A DNA stretch of 49,688 nucleotides, from the NCBI GenBank assembly GCA_016929295.1, contig JAFGJB010000234.1, positions 1 to 49,688 on the forward strand. Reading direction: 5' to 3'. A program made the position numbers and the translations under genes. Origin of the DNA: Candidatus Zhuqueibacterota bacterium. GTDB taxonomy: Bacteria > Zhuqueibacterota > Zhuqueibacteria > Residuimicrobiales > Krinioviventaceae. The notes beneath the pieces are model-generated. The model was not told where the DNA came from. It saw only the letters and a program-made list of their open reading frames with translations, and ran no database searches. How positions within the stretch are numbered: position 1 is the first letter of the stretch; each line of letters starts with the position of its first letter. Shown piece by piece: positions 17,308-25,917 of the stretch.

Positions 17308-18726
17308 ATGCAAACGTCCAAGGCCAAAATACTCATCGTCGATGATGAAGATACCGCGCGTTACGCCATGCGCAGGGCGCTTCAGCCCATTGCAGCTGAT
17401 ATCAGAGAAGCGGAAGATGGTCGATCAGCTCTCGAATTCATTCAATCATTTCAGCCGGATGTGGTGCTGTGCGATATGAACATGCCCAAAATGACCGGCA
17501 TGGAGTTGCTCAAAACGCTCGCATCGATTCCATCAGGACAAGTTATTCCACCTCTCATTATTGCCGTCACCGCTTACGGTTCGGAAAAAATCGCCGTTGA
17601 AGCGATGAAAGCCGGAGCATATGACTATCTCAGCAAGCCGTATGATATTGATGAGCTTCGCCTGCTGGTCAAAAAAATGCTGGAACAAATTGCGCTCAAG
17701 CGCGAAAACATCAGGCTCAAAGAGGAAATGGCGATTCCGGCGGCGGACATCATCGGCGAGAGTCCGGCCATTCAACAGATTCATCGGCTCGTGCATAAAG
17801 TGGCGCCCACGGATGTCACGGTTTTAATTACCGGCGAAAGCGGCACCGGCAAAGAACTGCTGGCGCGCACCATTCACCGCGCCAGTGGGCGCGCAGACGG
17901 TCCCTATATAACGATGAATTGCGCCGCTATTCCCAAAGATCTGGTTGAGAGCGAGCTTTTTGGTCACGAGAAAGGCGCCTTCACCGGCGCCATTGACCGG
18001 CGACCGGGCAAATTTGAGCTGGCGCATCGCGGCACATTATTCCTCGATGAAATCGCAGACATGAGCCTCGACACGCAGGCAAAAATCCTGCGAGTCCTGG
18101 AAGACAAATCTTTCATCCGCCTCGGCGGCAAGGAAGTGATTCACGCGGATGTCCGCCTGATCAGCGCGACAAACAAAAACCTGGAAAACGAAATCGAGAG
18201 CGGTGCTTTTCGCCGCGATCTCTATTATCGCCTCAAAGTCATAGAACTCAAGCTGCCACCTCTGCGTCAGCGACGCGAAGATATACCGATGCTGGCAAAC
18301 TTTTATCTCAACAAATTTGCCTCGCGACACAGCAAACCAATCAAACGCATCGGTTCACAAGCGATGAAAATTCTCTACCACTATGATTGGCCCGGCAATA
18401 TTCGGCAACTCATTCACGTGATTGAGCAGAGCGTTGTGCTGGCCGAGGGAGACAACCTGACGATCGAGGATTTGCCCTTTGAGTTGCAGCAGACACAAGA
18501 ATCGCCAGCCTCCGAGACGATTGGAATTCACAAACTCGGCGCCGCGTCCTTTACACAGATGAAAGAGGAGGTCATCGCCGATTTTGAGCGAAGGATCATT
18601 GCAGAAACGCTTGGCCAGACAAATGGCAATGTCAGCCAGGCTGCCCGCTTGCTGCAGATGAAGCGACAGTTTTTGCAGACAAAAATGAAGAAATTGGGGA
18701 TAGAGGGAGCACTGTTTAGGAAATAG
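17308..18726 (+). CDS. NtrC-family sigma-54-dependent response regulator
   Basis: A 472-residue activator. The receiver domain holds the acidic pair DDE at 12-14, phospho-acceptor Asp56 (VLCDMNMP) and a Lys in LSKPYD. The AAA+ domain has Walker A GESGTGKE near 176, the sigma-54 contact loop GAFTGA, a Walker B ending FLDEIADM and the arginine-finger region. A Fis-type helix-turn-helix closes the protein (NGNVSQAARLLQMKRQFLQ). It should activate sigma-54 promoters when phosphorylated by the kinase encoded just before it. Targets are not visible; the flanking protease and symporter genes are candidates. Confidence 0.93.
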   Translation: MQTSKAKILIVDDEDTARYAMRRALQPIAADIREAEDGRSALEFIQSFQPDVVLCDMNMPKMTGMELLKTLASIPSGQVIPPLIIAVTAYGSEKIAVEAMKAGAYDYLSKPYDIDELRLLVKKMLEQIALKRENIRLKEEMAIPAADIIGESPAIQQIHRLVHKVAPTDVTVLITGESGTGKELLARTIHRASGRADGPYITMNCAAIPKDLVESELFGHEKGAFTGAIDRRPGKFELAHRGTLFLDEIADMSLDTQAKILRVLEDKSFIRLGGKEVIHADVRLISATNKNLENEIESGAFRRDLYYRLKVIELKLPPLRQRREDIPMLANFYLNKFASRHSKPIKRIGSQAMKILYHYDWPGNIRQLIHVIEQSVVLAEGDNLTIEDLPFELQQTQESPASETIGIHKLGAASFTQMKEEVIADFERRIIAETLGQTNGNVSQAARLLQMKRQFLQTKMKKLGIEGALFRK

Positions 18727-18875
18727 AACAAAATCCTCCCGGCATATACTTCGAGCGCCATTCTGAGTGACACCTGGTATTTTCCAGCGAAAAATCAACA
18801 TGCTGTATTTTTTCTTGCTTTCCGCATTAGTATATACTATTTTGGCCGAAGAAAAAAAACCAGTGCGAGGACTCT

Positions 18876-20411
18876 ATGCTAAACGGCATCGATTATACCA
18901 TCGTTCTCCTCTACTTTGCCGGCATCCTGTGGATGGGCTACTATTTTAAAAATTTTGTTCACACATCGACGGATTACTTTCTCGCCGGCAAAACGCTGCC
19001 TTTCTGGGCGATCGGCATGTCGATTGTTGTGACTGACATCGGCGCAGTCGATTTTATCGGGCTCACGGGCCAAGCTTACCGCTATGGCATCGTTGTCGGC
19101 AACTTTGACTGGATCGGCTCTGTTCCAGCCATGATTCTGGCCGCACTGGTATTTGTGCCCTATTATTGGCGGGCGGGTGTCTTTACCATTCCCGAGTATT
19201 TGGGACGACGTTACAATATATATGTCCGGACCATTCATGCGTGTGTGTGGCTGCTGATTCTGACGCTGAATTTGGGCATCATTCTCTGGGCCAGCGGCGT
19301 TTTGCTGAGCGAACTCATGGGGTGGTCCATCATGGCATCCATCGTCTTGACCGCCGTGGTCGTTGGCCTCTATACGATTCTCGGTGGCTTGTCCGCTGTC
19401 GTCATGACCGATGTCATTCAGCTGGTCGTCATGTTCATCGGCGCCATCGCTGTCTTGATCCTTGGCTTGTGGCAGCTCGGTGGCTGGGGCGCCATGGTCG
19501 ACAAAATATCAAGTCTTGGGCCGCAATACGCCGATCATTTCTCGCTCATACTGTCGCCAAATAAAAACACACCCTACCCATGGACCGGCATCTTTTTTGG
19601 TCTGGCGCTGGTGCTGGCCCCCGCCTACTTTATTGCCAACCAGGCCATTGTGCAGCGATCCCTCGGCGCCATCAACGAATGGCACGCCAAAGCGAGCGTG
19701 TTGTGGGGCGCTTTCCTGAAAATGTTCATTCCAATTCTCTTCGTCGTCCCGGGACTCATCGCGCTCGGTCTCATCCCTGGCATTGAGGATGGCGATCGTG
19801 CGTTTCCGGCACTCATCAGACAGTTATTGCCACCGGGCATGACGGGTCTGGTGTTTGCCGCCTTTTTCGCCGGTCTGATGTCCAGTGTTGACTCTGCACT
19901 CAATTCCGCTGCAACGATATGGACCAAGGACATCTATGAACGTTTCATCAAACGCGATGCAACCGATTTGCACTATTTGCGCGTCGGACGGCTTTTTACC
20001 GGCGTGCTGATCATCTTTGCCGTCTTGTCAGCGCCCATAAGCGACCTTTTTGAAGGAATCTATCTCTACATCCAGACCATATTCTCCATCTTCCAGGGAC
20101 CAACGCTGGCGATCCTCTTGCTCGGCATGTTTTGGCGTCGCACAACCCAATGGGGAGGTCTCGCCGGTCTGGTCGGCGGCATATGTGTCGCGACCATATT
20201 ATATCTGTTGAAATCGACGCTCTTTACAATTGACGATCCGTTCCTCTACATCGCCTGGTGGAGTTTCATGAGCGGTATGATAATCGCCGTCGTCGTGAGT
20301 CTCGTCACCGCGCCCGAACCGTTGGACAAAATTCGCGGACTCGTTTATGGCATGGTGCTGCATGACGTAGAGATGCAGAACAAATTACAGGACAAACTGG
20401 CTGAGGAGTAA
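18876..20411 (+). CDS. Sodium:solute symporter (SSS family)
   Basis: A 511-residue transporter with about 13 membrane helices. It carries the SSS features: TDYFLAGKTLPFWAIG in the first loop, DFIGLTGQAYRYG, the GLSAVVMTDVIQ helix and the conserved GLMSSVDSALNSAATIWTKDIY segment bearing the second sodium-site serines. It imports an organic solute with Na+; sugar, inositol or amino acid cannot be separated by eye. The start ATG has GAGGA upstream at a good distance. A small two-helix protein and an unknown protein follow within three bases, forming a three-gene unit. The 149-base gap before it shows no convincing promoter or terminator. Confidence 0.92.
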   Translation: MLNGIDYTIVLLYFAGILWMGYYFKNFVHTSTDYFLAGKTLPFWAIGMSIVVTDIGAVDFIGLTGQAYRYGIVVGNFDWIGSVPAMILAALVFVPYYWRAGVFTIPEYLGRRYNIYVRTIHACVWLLILTLNLGIILWASGVLLSELMGWSIMASIVLTAVVVGLYTILGGLSAVVMTDVIQLVVMFIGAIAVLILGLWQLGGWGAMVDKISSLGPQYADHFSLILSPNKNTPYPWTGIFFGLALVLAPAYFIANQAIVQRSLGAINEWHAKASVLWGAFLKMFIPILFVVPGLIALGLIPGIEDGDRAFPALIRQLLPPGMTGLVFAAFFAGLMSSVDSALNSAATIWTKDIYERFIKRDATDLHYLRVGRLFTGVLIIFAVLSAPISDLFEGIYLYIQTIFSIFQGPTLAILLLGMFWRRTTQWGGLAGLVGGICVATILYLLKSTLFTIDDPFLYIAWWSFMSGMIIAVVVSLVTAPEPLDKIRGLVYGMVLHDVEMQNKLQDKLAEE

Positions 20412-20413
20412 AC

Positions 20414-20623
20414 ATGTTCAACTTTAATTGGTTGAGTGGCGTATCGGTTGCCTGGGGCAAATTTATCACCATCATGGCATTCATTGCACCCATGATCTTC
20501 GCCTTGACGATGAAAAAAAAGTACATTTACCAGGGTGCTGACGATGGCGTCTGGTGGCGAAATTTGAAAATATGGGTTGTCGTCATTGTCGCAGTTCAAG
20601 TCGCCATTTATCTCTTTTTTTGA
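20414..20623 (+). CDS. Small two-helix membrane protein next to the symporter
   Basis: A 69-residue protein with two hydrophobic segments (about 13-33 and 50-69) around a short basic/aromatic loop (KKKYIYQGADDGVWWRN). It follows the symporter stop by two bases, has GAGGAG five bases before its ATG, and its stop overlaps the next start (TGATG). Some SSS transporters have small accessory membrane subunits, and the context suggests such a role here. I do not recognise the family from sequence. Confidence 0.7.
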   Translation: MFNFNWLSGVSVAWGKFITIMAFIAPMIFALTMKKKYIYQGADDGVWWRNLKIWVVVIVAVQVAIYLFF

Positions 20624-21174
20624 TGCCCAACTGTATCGTTGCAAAAATTTCGCCAGGCCGGGCTCGCCACATCTTGAACTCGCCTCCCGGCTTGCTGAAG
20701 AAGAAAAAAAACATCGAGAAAATCGAAATGTTTTATTTGCCGAGCTATATTGTCGATGTCCAGGTCAGGACGAAAAAAGTGGTCAGAATCCAATCGCTCT
20801 GCATTGATGCGGTGCTCGGCAGTTTTGCATTTTTTCAGCTCTCGGAAAGCGTTCCTTCACCTCCGCCCAAATTTGCCACTTGTCCGTTTGTCCTGTCCGA
20901 GACCGATATTCACAGCAAAGCCATTGACGAATACCGCAGACACTTGCTCCACATCGGTCTGAAAATGCGCTATCAATTTCAGATCGAAAAAATAGTCTCC
21001 TGTCACCCCATTTATTATCCGTTTTGGATCGGCTATTTTCATCGCAAAGGGAGCATAGACTTTGACGTCATCGATGCGGTGGGCGGTGAGCACCAGGGTG
21101 CGGCGATGCGGCCGGTTTTCATGCAAGCGCTGCTGCACGAACAGCACCGCGCTGGAAAAAATGGACCTGCTTAG
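20623..21174 (+). CDS. Conserved-looking hypothetical protein, 183 residues
   Basis: No family recognised. The start overlaps the stop of the small membrane protein (TGATG), indicating coupled translation. The sequence looks like genuine protein: a basic N-terminus, a segment FYLPSYIVDVQVRTKKVVR followed by SLCIDAVLG, and near the C-terminus HPIYYPFWIGYFHRKG then IDFDVIDAVGGEHQG. The two halves look alike (aromatic-Pro-aromatic, beta strand, then a D-A-V-x-G turn), so the protein may be an internal duplication. No signal peptide or clear membrane helix is seen. It faces the S9-type hydrolase gene, with stop codons 31 bases apart. Confidence 0.65.
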   Translation: MPNCIVAKISPGRARHILNSPPGLLKKKKNIEKIEMFYLPSYIVDVQVRTKKVVRIQSLCIDAVLGSFAFFQLSESVPSPPPKFATCPFVLSETDIHSKAIDEYRRHLLHIGLKMRYQFQIEKIVSCHPIYYPFWIGYFHRKGSIDFDVIDAVGGEHQGAAMRPVFMQALLHEQHRAGKNGPA

Positions 21175-21205
21175 CACGCTCGATCAGGCATCAAGCGGTG
21201 CGTCA

Positions 21206-22297
21206 TCATCGATAGGCAGCTCTGTTTATATCATTCACCGATTTGAACGGTTTTGGCGGATGTAAATAGCGCGCCAGAAAGACATAAATTTTCAAGCGGA
21301 TTTCCCTGGCTTTTTTAGTATCCAGGCGATCAAATGAATGACCGCCAGGCAGATCTTGAAAAATCTCGTACTCGAACTCTTTGCCCGCAGCTTTGAGCGA
21401 TTTGATCAGGTGCTCCACTTCAAGGACATTGACGTCCTCGTCATTGGTGTTAGTATGGATGAGCAAAGGCGTTGCCAGCTTGTGTGCGTTCCATGCCGGT
21501 GAACGGCGGCGATATTCATTGACATCCTGGTGCGCCGTCTTGCCGATATGATAGTCCGCTGAATAGAGATCGCGATAATCATCCTCATAATACCCCATAC
21601 GGGCCACCAGATCGCTGACCGGCACACCGGCAAACGCCACCTGATACTCTTTTGGATGGGCAAAGATATTCATCAAAGCGATCAAACCACCATGACTCCA
21701 GCCGATGATGCCAACGCGGTCATTATCAATGAATGGATAGTTCTCAACCATATAATCGCGACTTGCTTTGACATCCTCTACCTCCAAGCCGCCATAGTCT
21801 ATTTTTTCGTAAAATGACTTGCCGTAACCTGTACTCCCTCTATACTCGGCTGCGACGACGATGTATTGCTGCGCTATGAGCTCTTTGATGATATGCGTAT
21901 AATAGGTTGAAAAGTTGCTGTGCACGCCGCCATGCGGCAATACGATGAGCGGATAGCGAGACGCACCGTCGATGTCTCTTGGTATAAAGACATAGGCCCA
22001 AAACTTGACCGGATTGCCGGCGCCAAGAGCGGTGGGATTCTCTTCCCTGGCCAACGGCGGGCCGGTCAAATAGACCTTGTCAACAGAGGCGACATCACCA
22101 AGTCGCTGATACCACATCAGATCATCGATCGCCTTTTCCAGCTCATCGAGCCTGTGCTCCATATCGCGATAGCGTGTCTTCAATGAATCAATCTTGAGCA
22201 CGAGATCGGATGATTGCGAGAAACCAATGGCGCCCGCCATGCAGAAGAAGCATACGACAGCGGCCATAAACGACTTTTTTCTTGCACAGAATTTCAC
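21206..22297 (-). CDS. Secreted S9-type alpha/beta hydrolase (prolyl-oligopeptidase-like)
   Basis: A 363-residue hydrolase with a Sec signal peptide (hydrophobic FMAAVVCFFCMAGAIGFS, cleavage near FSQ-SS). A short coiled coil (about 33-62) comes before the catalytic domain. The fold marks are VLPHGGVHSNF (oxyanion loop), nucleophile Ser in GWSHGG, acid in HTNTNDEDV and His in PGGHSFDR. It is close to the peptidase S9 catalytic domain but lacks the beta-propeller, so an esterase/acyl-peptidase role is as likely as peptidase. The GTG start overlaps the stop of the upstream oxidoreductase by four bases, so the two are co-translated. It probably acts in the periplasm. Confidence 0.85.
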   Translation of the reverse strand: MKFCARKKSFMAAVVCFFCMAGAIGFSQSSDLVLKIDSLKTRYRDMEHRLDELEKAIDDLMWYQRLGDVASVDKVYLTGPPLAREENPTALGAGNPVKFWAYVFIPRDIDGASRYPLIVLPHGGVHSNFSTYYTHIIKELIAQQYIVVAAEYRGSTGYGKSFYEKIDYGGLEVEDVKASRDYMVENYPFIDNDRVGIIGWSHGGLIALMNIFAHPKEYQVAFAGVPVSDLVARMGYYEDDYRDLYSADYHIGKTAHQDVNEYRRRSPAWNAHKLATPLLIHTNTNDEDVNVLEVEHLIKSLKAAGKEFEYEIFQDLPGGHSFDRLDTKKAREIRLKIYVFLARYLHPPKPFKSVNDINRAAYR

Positions 22298-23298
22298 AGC
22301 TCGATGATCCTCCCCTCACTTATCGATTTGCTCTCAGCCAATGCCAATTCGATGCTCAAGCGAGTGCTCTCGGGAAGAACAGCTTTCGGCGCTTGGCCGT
22401 TTTCCAGGCAATCGATAAAATAGTTGTACTGCTCCACATATCCATCCGTGTTCGCAACGCTCAATATCTCCGGCGCACTCGCGCCATTTTTCCACAACTT
22501 GAGTGCGGGTGACTGCGTCGAATCATATTCGACCTGACCCTTCTCATAGACAGCGGCATAACTCATTTTAAAGCCGGAAAAATAGAGCCAGCTTCCTTCA
22601 AGTGTGCACAGCATGCCGTTTTCATAATGATATTGTGATACCACTGCGGCATTGGTGTTATTTGCCAGCTTGATGCCGCGGGCGAACAGCGCGCGTGGTT
22701 TGCCGAGCAGGTAGTTTGCATAATCGATATCGTGAACATGCAGATCAAACAAACAGCCGCCGCTTTTATCTTGCTGAAAAAACCAGCTGTTCTCGCCACC
22801 CCAACTCGGCATCCCGCTCAACCGATGCAATCGCAAGGAGAGAGGCGCTCCCAACAGACCAGCATCGTGGATTTTTTTCAGCTCGGCATATTCGGGCCAA
22901 AAACGGATGCATTGCGCGATGAAAAGCTGCTTGCCGGACCGGCGTGCTGCAGCGATCATGGCATCGCAATCATTCACTGTCAGCGCCATCGGTTTCTCGC
23001 ACACCACGTGCAGGCCCGCGGCGAACGCTTGTTCGGCGAACGAGCGATGTAAATAGGTCGGCAGACAAATAGAGATACAGTCGACCTCCAGCTCGTTTTG
23101 CATCCGCTCAATCGATTCGTAAAAGGGCACATCCAACGATCCCATGCCGTCGACATCGATATTGCCTCTGGTGACCCCGCTCCATTTGCTCCGGTCATTT
23201 TCAATGACCGCAACGAGTTCGGCACCTTGCACTTTTTTCAGCGTCGCAGCATGAACGGCACCGATGAAACCATAACCAAGAATCGCACATTTGATCAT
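22294..23298 (-). CDS. Gfo/Idh/MocA family oxidoreductase (cytosolic)
   Basis: A 334-residue NAD(P)-dependent sugar-type dehydrogenase without a signal peptide. The Rossmann fold opens with KCAILGYGFIGAVHAATL; the EKP motif is CEKPMALTV; the HxxD-type motif is seen in LFDLHVHDIDYANY, whose His and Asp are likely active-site residues. Of two adjacent ATGs the second (23298) is preferred, with GGAG five bases upstream. It differs from the Tat-exported homologue at 1568 in location and length. The overlap with the secreted hydrolase suggests a shared, probably carbohydrate-related, process. The gap 23299-23487 upstream shows only a weak 5-bp hairpin. Confidence 0.88.
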   Translation of the reverse strand: MIKCAILGYGFIGAVHAATLKKVQGAELVAVIENDRSKWSGVTRGNIDVDGMGSLDVPFYESIERMQNELEVDCISICLPTYLHRSFAEQAFAAGLHVVCEKPMALTVNDCDAMIAAARRSGKQLFIAQCIRFWPEYAELKKIHDAGLLGAPLSLRLHRLSGMPSWGGENSWFFQQDKSGGCLFDLHVHDIDYANYLLGKPRALFARGIKLANNTNAAVVSQYHYENGMLCTLEGSWLYFSGFKMSYAAVYEKGQVEYDSTQSPALKLWKNGASAPEILSVANTDGYVEQYNYFIDCLENGQAPKAVLPESTRLSIELALAESKSISEGRIIEL

Positions 23299-23487
23299 CA
23301 TATCTCCATGAAAATTAATCTTTTGCGTCTTTGCCAGAGCCTGACGTTTTACCGCCAACAAGACAATATGCTAGCATCCAAAAGCTGCGTTATTGTTTTC
23401 CCGCTTCTGGTCACATTTATTCATAAGCCTTGAGAGGCTCATTTTTAAGCTGTCGGATTTGTCTTTAGCCGTTCGCAATTCTTCGCA

Positions 23488-24861
23488 TCACCACCCATAT
23501 TTTTGCGACCCCCACTGTCGCGTGATCTGTTCCTGCCTGGTGTACAACAGCGTATGATCGGGCACATCGTCACTCACCACGGTGCCGGCGCCAATGACGG
23601 AGTAGGATCCAATTTTGATGCCTGGCATGATGATCGCATTGACGCCGGTGCGCACAAAATCGCCAAGATAGGCGGCGTTGGCCCCAAAAGCCGGCGTTTC
23701 CCGTCGCCCGTCTAGCAGATGAACGGAGTTCTGGTCATCAAAGCGAAGATTGCCGCAGACAGTGGCGGCGCCGAGATCGCAGTTATCGCCGAGAATGCCC
23801 CAATACTCGCCATAGTGATAGGCGAAGGCGCGATGCAGAAACAAGCCGGAGACTTCGGCGCCATGACCGACGTAGCCATCCGAGCCGATGGTTGAATTCC
23901 GCTCAATCTGGCAATAGCGTCGAATGGTGCAACATTTTCCCACAATCACATTGGCATCGAGAATCGCGCCCTGGACTATTTTGGTATCCGCGCCAATGAC
24001 GAGATTGCCCTCCACAATGACGCCTTTGCCGATTTCCACACGTTCGCCGGCAACGACCTTGCCATTGATGTCCGCGCCATCGGATATCTTTGCGCCCGCC
24101 CCTATGACATTCTGCTCAATTTTACTGCAGATATATTCATTCCAGTGATAGCTCGCTTCGAGATAATGCCAGGGCTTGTCGAGATCAAAGGCGATGCCCG
24201 TTGTCTCCACAGCGAACACCTCCTTGCCGTCCTCAATGGTCGCCTGAATCGAGTCCTCCAGATGCGGTTCGTCCGGCGGCATCATGCCAACCTGAACCGA
24301 CCGCATGGGGCCGATATTCTGTTTTAGATAAGGGATGAATGATTTTGTCAAAGCAAACAAGCCGGCGATGCGGTGCGTCACCGCATCGCGCGGATGACCG
24401 ATGACAGCGTCGACTCGGTCGTTATTTATCCTGGCGCACATCCAATCCTGGGGACGATCCGTGCCCAGCGGATGAACAAGTGCCGAGCAAATAGCATCCG
24501 CATTATTTTGCTCACTGATAAAATTTGCGAGCGTGTCGTAATTGAGCAAGACATCGCCGTAAAGCACCGCAAAGCGATCCTCGTCGACAAGATCGACGGC
24601 TGACAACAGCGCGCCAACAGTGCCCGCGTCTTTCTGCTCGATATAATCGACGTTATCAATATCGGCAAGCGCATTCATCACCTGCTCTTTGCGATAGCCG
24701 ACAACGACGACAAGGCGTTCGATGCCGGCGCGACAAAGCTTTTCCGCACTCCAGCGCACCAGGGGTTTATTGGCCAGAGGCAGCGCCGCCTTTTGACGCG
24801 TGGAACTATAGGGCCATATTTTTGTGCCGCGGCCGGCAGCGAGAATGATGGCGGTTTTCAT
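23488..24861 (-). CDS. Bifunctional-type sugar nucleotidyltransferase with left-handed beta-helix (GlmU-like)
   Basis: A 457-residue protein with an N-terminal nucleotidyltransferase domain (1 to about 230) and a hexapeptide-repeat beta-helix (about 245-450). The opening MKTAIILAAGRGTKIWPYSS is the nucleotide-binding loop; the usual Arg of GxGTR is Lys here, and the downstream KAALPLANKP Lys is present. The hexapeptide part shows repeated I/V-G-x-x-x-x steps (VIGAGAKIS, VIEGNLVIGADTKIV). The family makes NDP-sugars; some archaeal and bacterial members also acetylate amino sugars. The exact sugar is unclear. The start is the ATG at 24861, where the family N-terminus begins; its ribosome-binding site is weak. 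Confidence 0.87.
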   Translation of the reverse strand: MKTAIILAAGRGTKIWPYSSTRQKAALPLANKPLVRWSAEKLCRAGIERLVVVVGYRKEQVMNALADIDNVDYIEQKDAGTVGALLSAVDLVDEDRFAVLYGDVLLNYDTLANFISEQNNADAICSALVHPLGTDRPQDWMCARINNDRVDAVIGHPRDAVTHRIAGLFALTKSFIPYLKQNIGPMRSVQVGMMPPDEPHLEDSIQATIEDGKEVFAVETTGIAFDLDKPWHYLEASYHWNEYICSKIEQNVIGAGAKISDGADINGKVVAGERVEIGKGVIVEGNLVIGADTKIVQGAILDANVIVGKCCTIRRYCQIERNSTIGSDGYVGHGAEVSGLFLHRAFAYHYGEYWGILGDNCDLGAATVCGNLRFDDQNSVHLLDGRRETPAFGANAAYLGDFVRTGVNAIIMPGIKIGSYSVIGAGTVVSDDVPDHTLLYTRQEQITRQWGSQKYGW

Positions 24862-24936
24862 ATTGCTGGTCACCCGTGTTAATTGTTTAAATGGTAGCAA
24901 TCATGATATTTTTAGAAAAGTTAGTAAAAGTCCTTA

Positions 24937-25857
24937 TCATAATAAGCTAAGTTTTAGGGTATTTTGCCCGAATAAATCGATTTCGTTGCCTAGTCGAATA
25001 AACGCCGAGTTCGCATATTGTTTGTCAATCTCAATGCCAATCGAATTTCTTCCCGATTTTATAGCTGCGACCATGGTTGTTCCAGAACCCAAAAATGGAT
25101 CCAAAACTGTATCATCAACAAAACTGAACATACGAACAATACGTTCTGCCAATTCCTCCGGGTATGGAGCCGGATGATTACGTGTTGACGTTCCGTTTAA
25201 TGACCAAATTTGCGTATACCACTTGTTAAACTCAACCTCTGAAATGACCGACAACTTGCGCTGTTCTGGCGTTGGTTTTCTATAGCTTCCTGGTTTTCTT
25301 AGCATGAGTAAATATTCTATGTCGTGTTTGATGATGCCGTTGGGTTCATAGGGCTTCCCTAAAAACTTTGAGTTGCCCTTAACCTCAAAATTTGCGTTTG
25401 AAATTTTATACCAGAATATTGGCGCCAGGTTGTCAAAGCCGATTGCTTCACATCTCACCTGTATATCTGCGTGAAGAGGTATTACTTTGTGTCGACCAAA
25501 CTGTCGACGGGATAACAAAACGTCGCCAACTACGACGACCATACGTCCGCCTGCCACAAGCTTTTCATAGCACTGCTGCCATATAGTGTCAAGTTGTATT
25601 AAAAACTCGTGGTAATCATCGATATGCCCCATTTGCTGAGGGTGCTCATTGTATCTCTTTAGATTCCAGTATGGAGGAGACGTCAGAACCAAATGAATGG
25701 AACCTTTTTCAATAATCGAAAGATCACGCGCATCTCCAATAAAAATTTGATGTCGAGTTTCACGAGACGCAACGACTTGTCGTAAACGCTCGATCTCAGC
25801 TTTATCTTTGGCAATCTGAGGGATTACTTTATCTAAATTTTCAATATCCATGTGCAT
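24937..25857 (-). CDS. Orphan DNA methyltransferase (N4-cytosine/N6-adenine type)
   Basis: A 306-residue S-adenosylmethionine-dependent DNA methyltransferase of the N6/N4 family. Catalytic motif IV is TSPPYW at 59-64 and the SAM-binding motif I is DPFLGSGTT at 253-261. This IV-before-I order marks the beta class, and SPPY favours N4-cytosine. A coiled coil (about 5-32) precedes the domain. Two sample lines of the gene run near 40% G+C against about 50% in its upstream neighbour, a sign of transfer. No restriction endonuclease, Vsr nuclease or specificity subunit is nearby, so it is an orphan. The ATG at 25857 lacks a clear ribosome-binding site; ATG 25851 is an alternative. Confidence 0.9.
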   Translation of the reverse strand: MHMDIENLDKVIPQIAKDKAEIERLRQVVASRETRHQIFIGDARDLSIIEKGSIHLVLTSPPYWNLKRYNEHPQQMGHIDDYHEFLIQLDTIWQQCYEKLVAGGRMVVVVGDVLLSRRQFGRHKVIPLHADIQVRCEAIGFDNLAPIFWYKISNANFEVKGNSKFLGKPYEPNGIIKHDIEYLLMLRKPGSYRKPTPEQRKLSVISEVEFNKWYTQIWSLNGTSTRNHPAPYPEELAERIVRMFSFVDDTVLDPFLGSGTTMVAAIKSGRNSIGIEIDKQYANSAFIRLGNEIDLFGQNTLKLSLL

Positions 25858-25917
25858 TTTTTAAAATGACTATATATTCCATTCTATAGAGTCGCGTTCA
25901 TGTATTTTTCTTTCAGC

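Noticed and set aside
15151-18726. XrtA-type PrsK/PrsR sensory pair
   Set aside because: The kinase layout is similar, but no exosortase, PEP-CTERM or associated genes are in the window, so the specific name is not supported.
23426-23439. AGCCT-TGAG-AGGCT hairpin before the second Gfo/Idh/MocA gene
   Set aside because: Stem is only 5 bp and the T-run is on the wrong strand for the neighbouring genes, so it is not called a terminator.
24937-25857. Restriction-modification system
   Set aside because: Only the methyltransferase is present; neighbours are a sugar nucleotidyltransferase and a LysE exporter with no nuclease-like gene.
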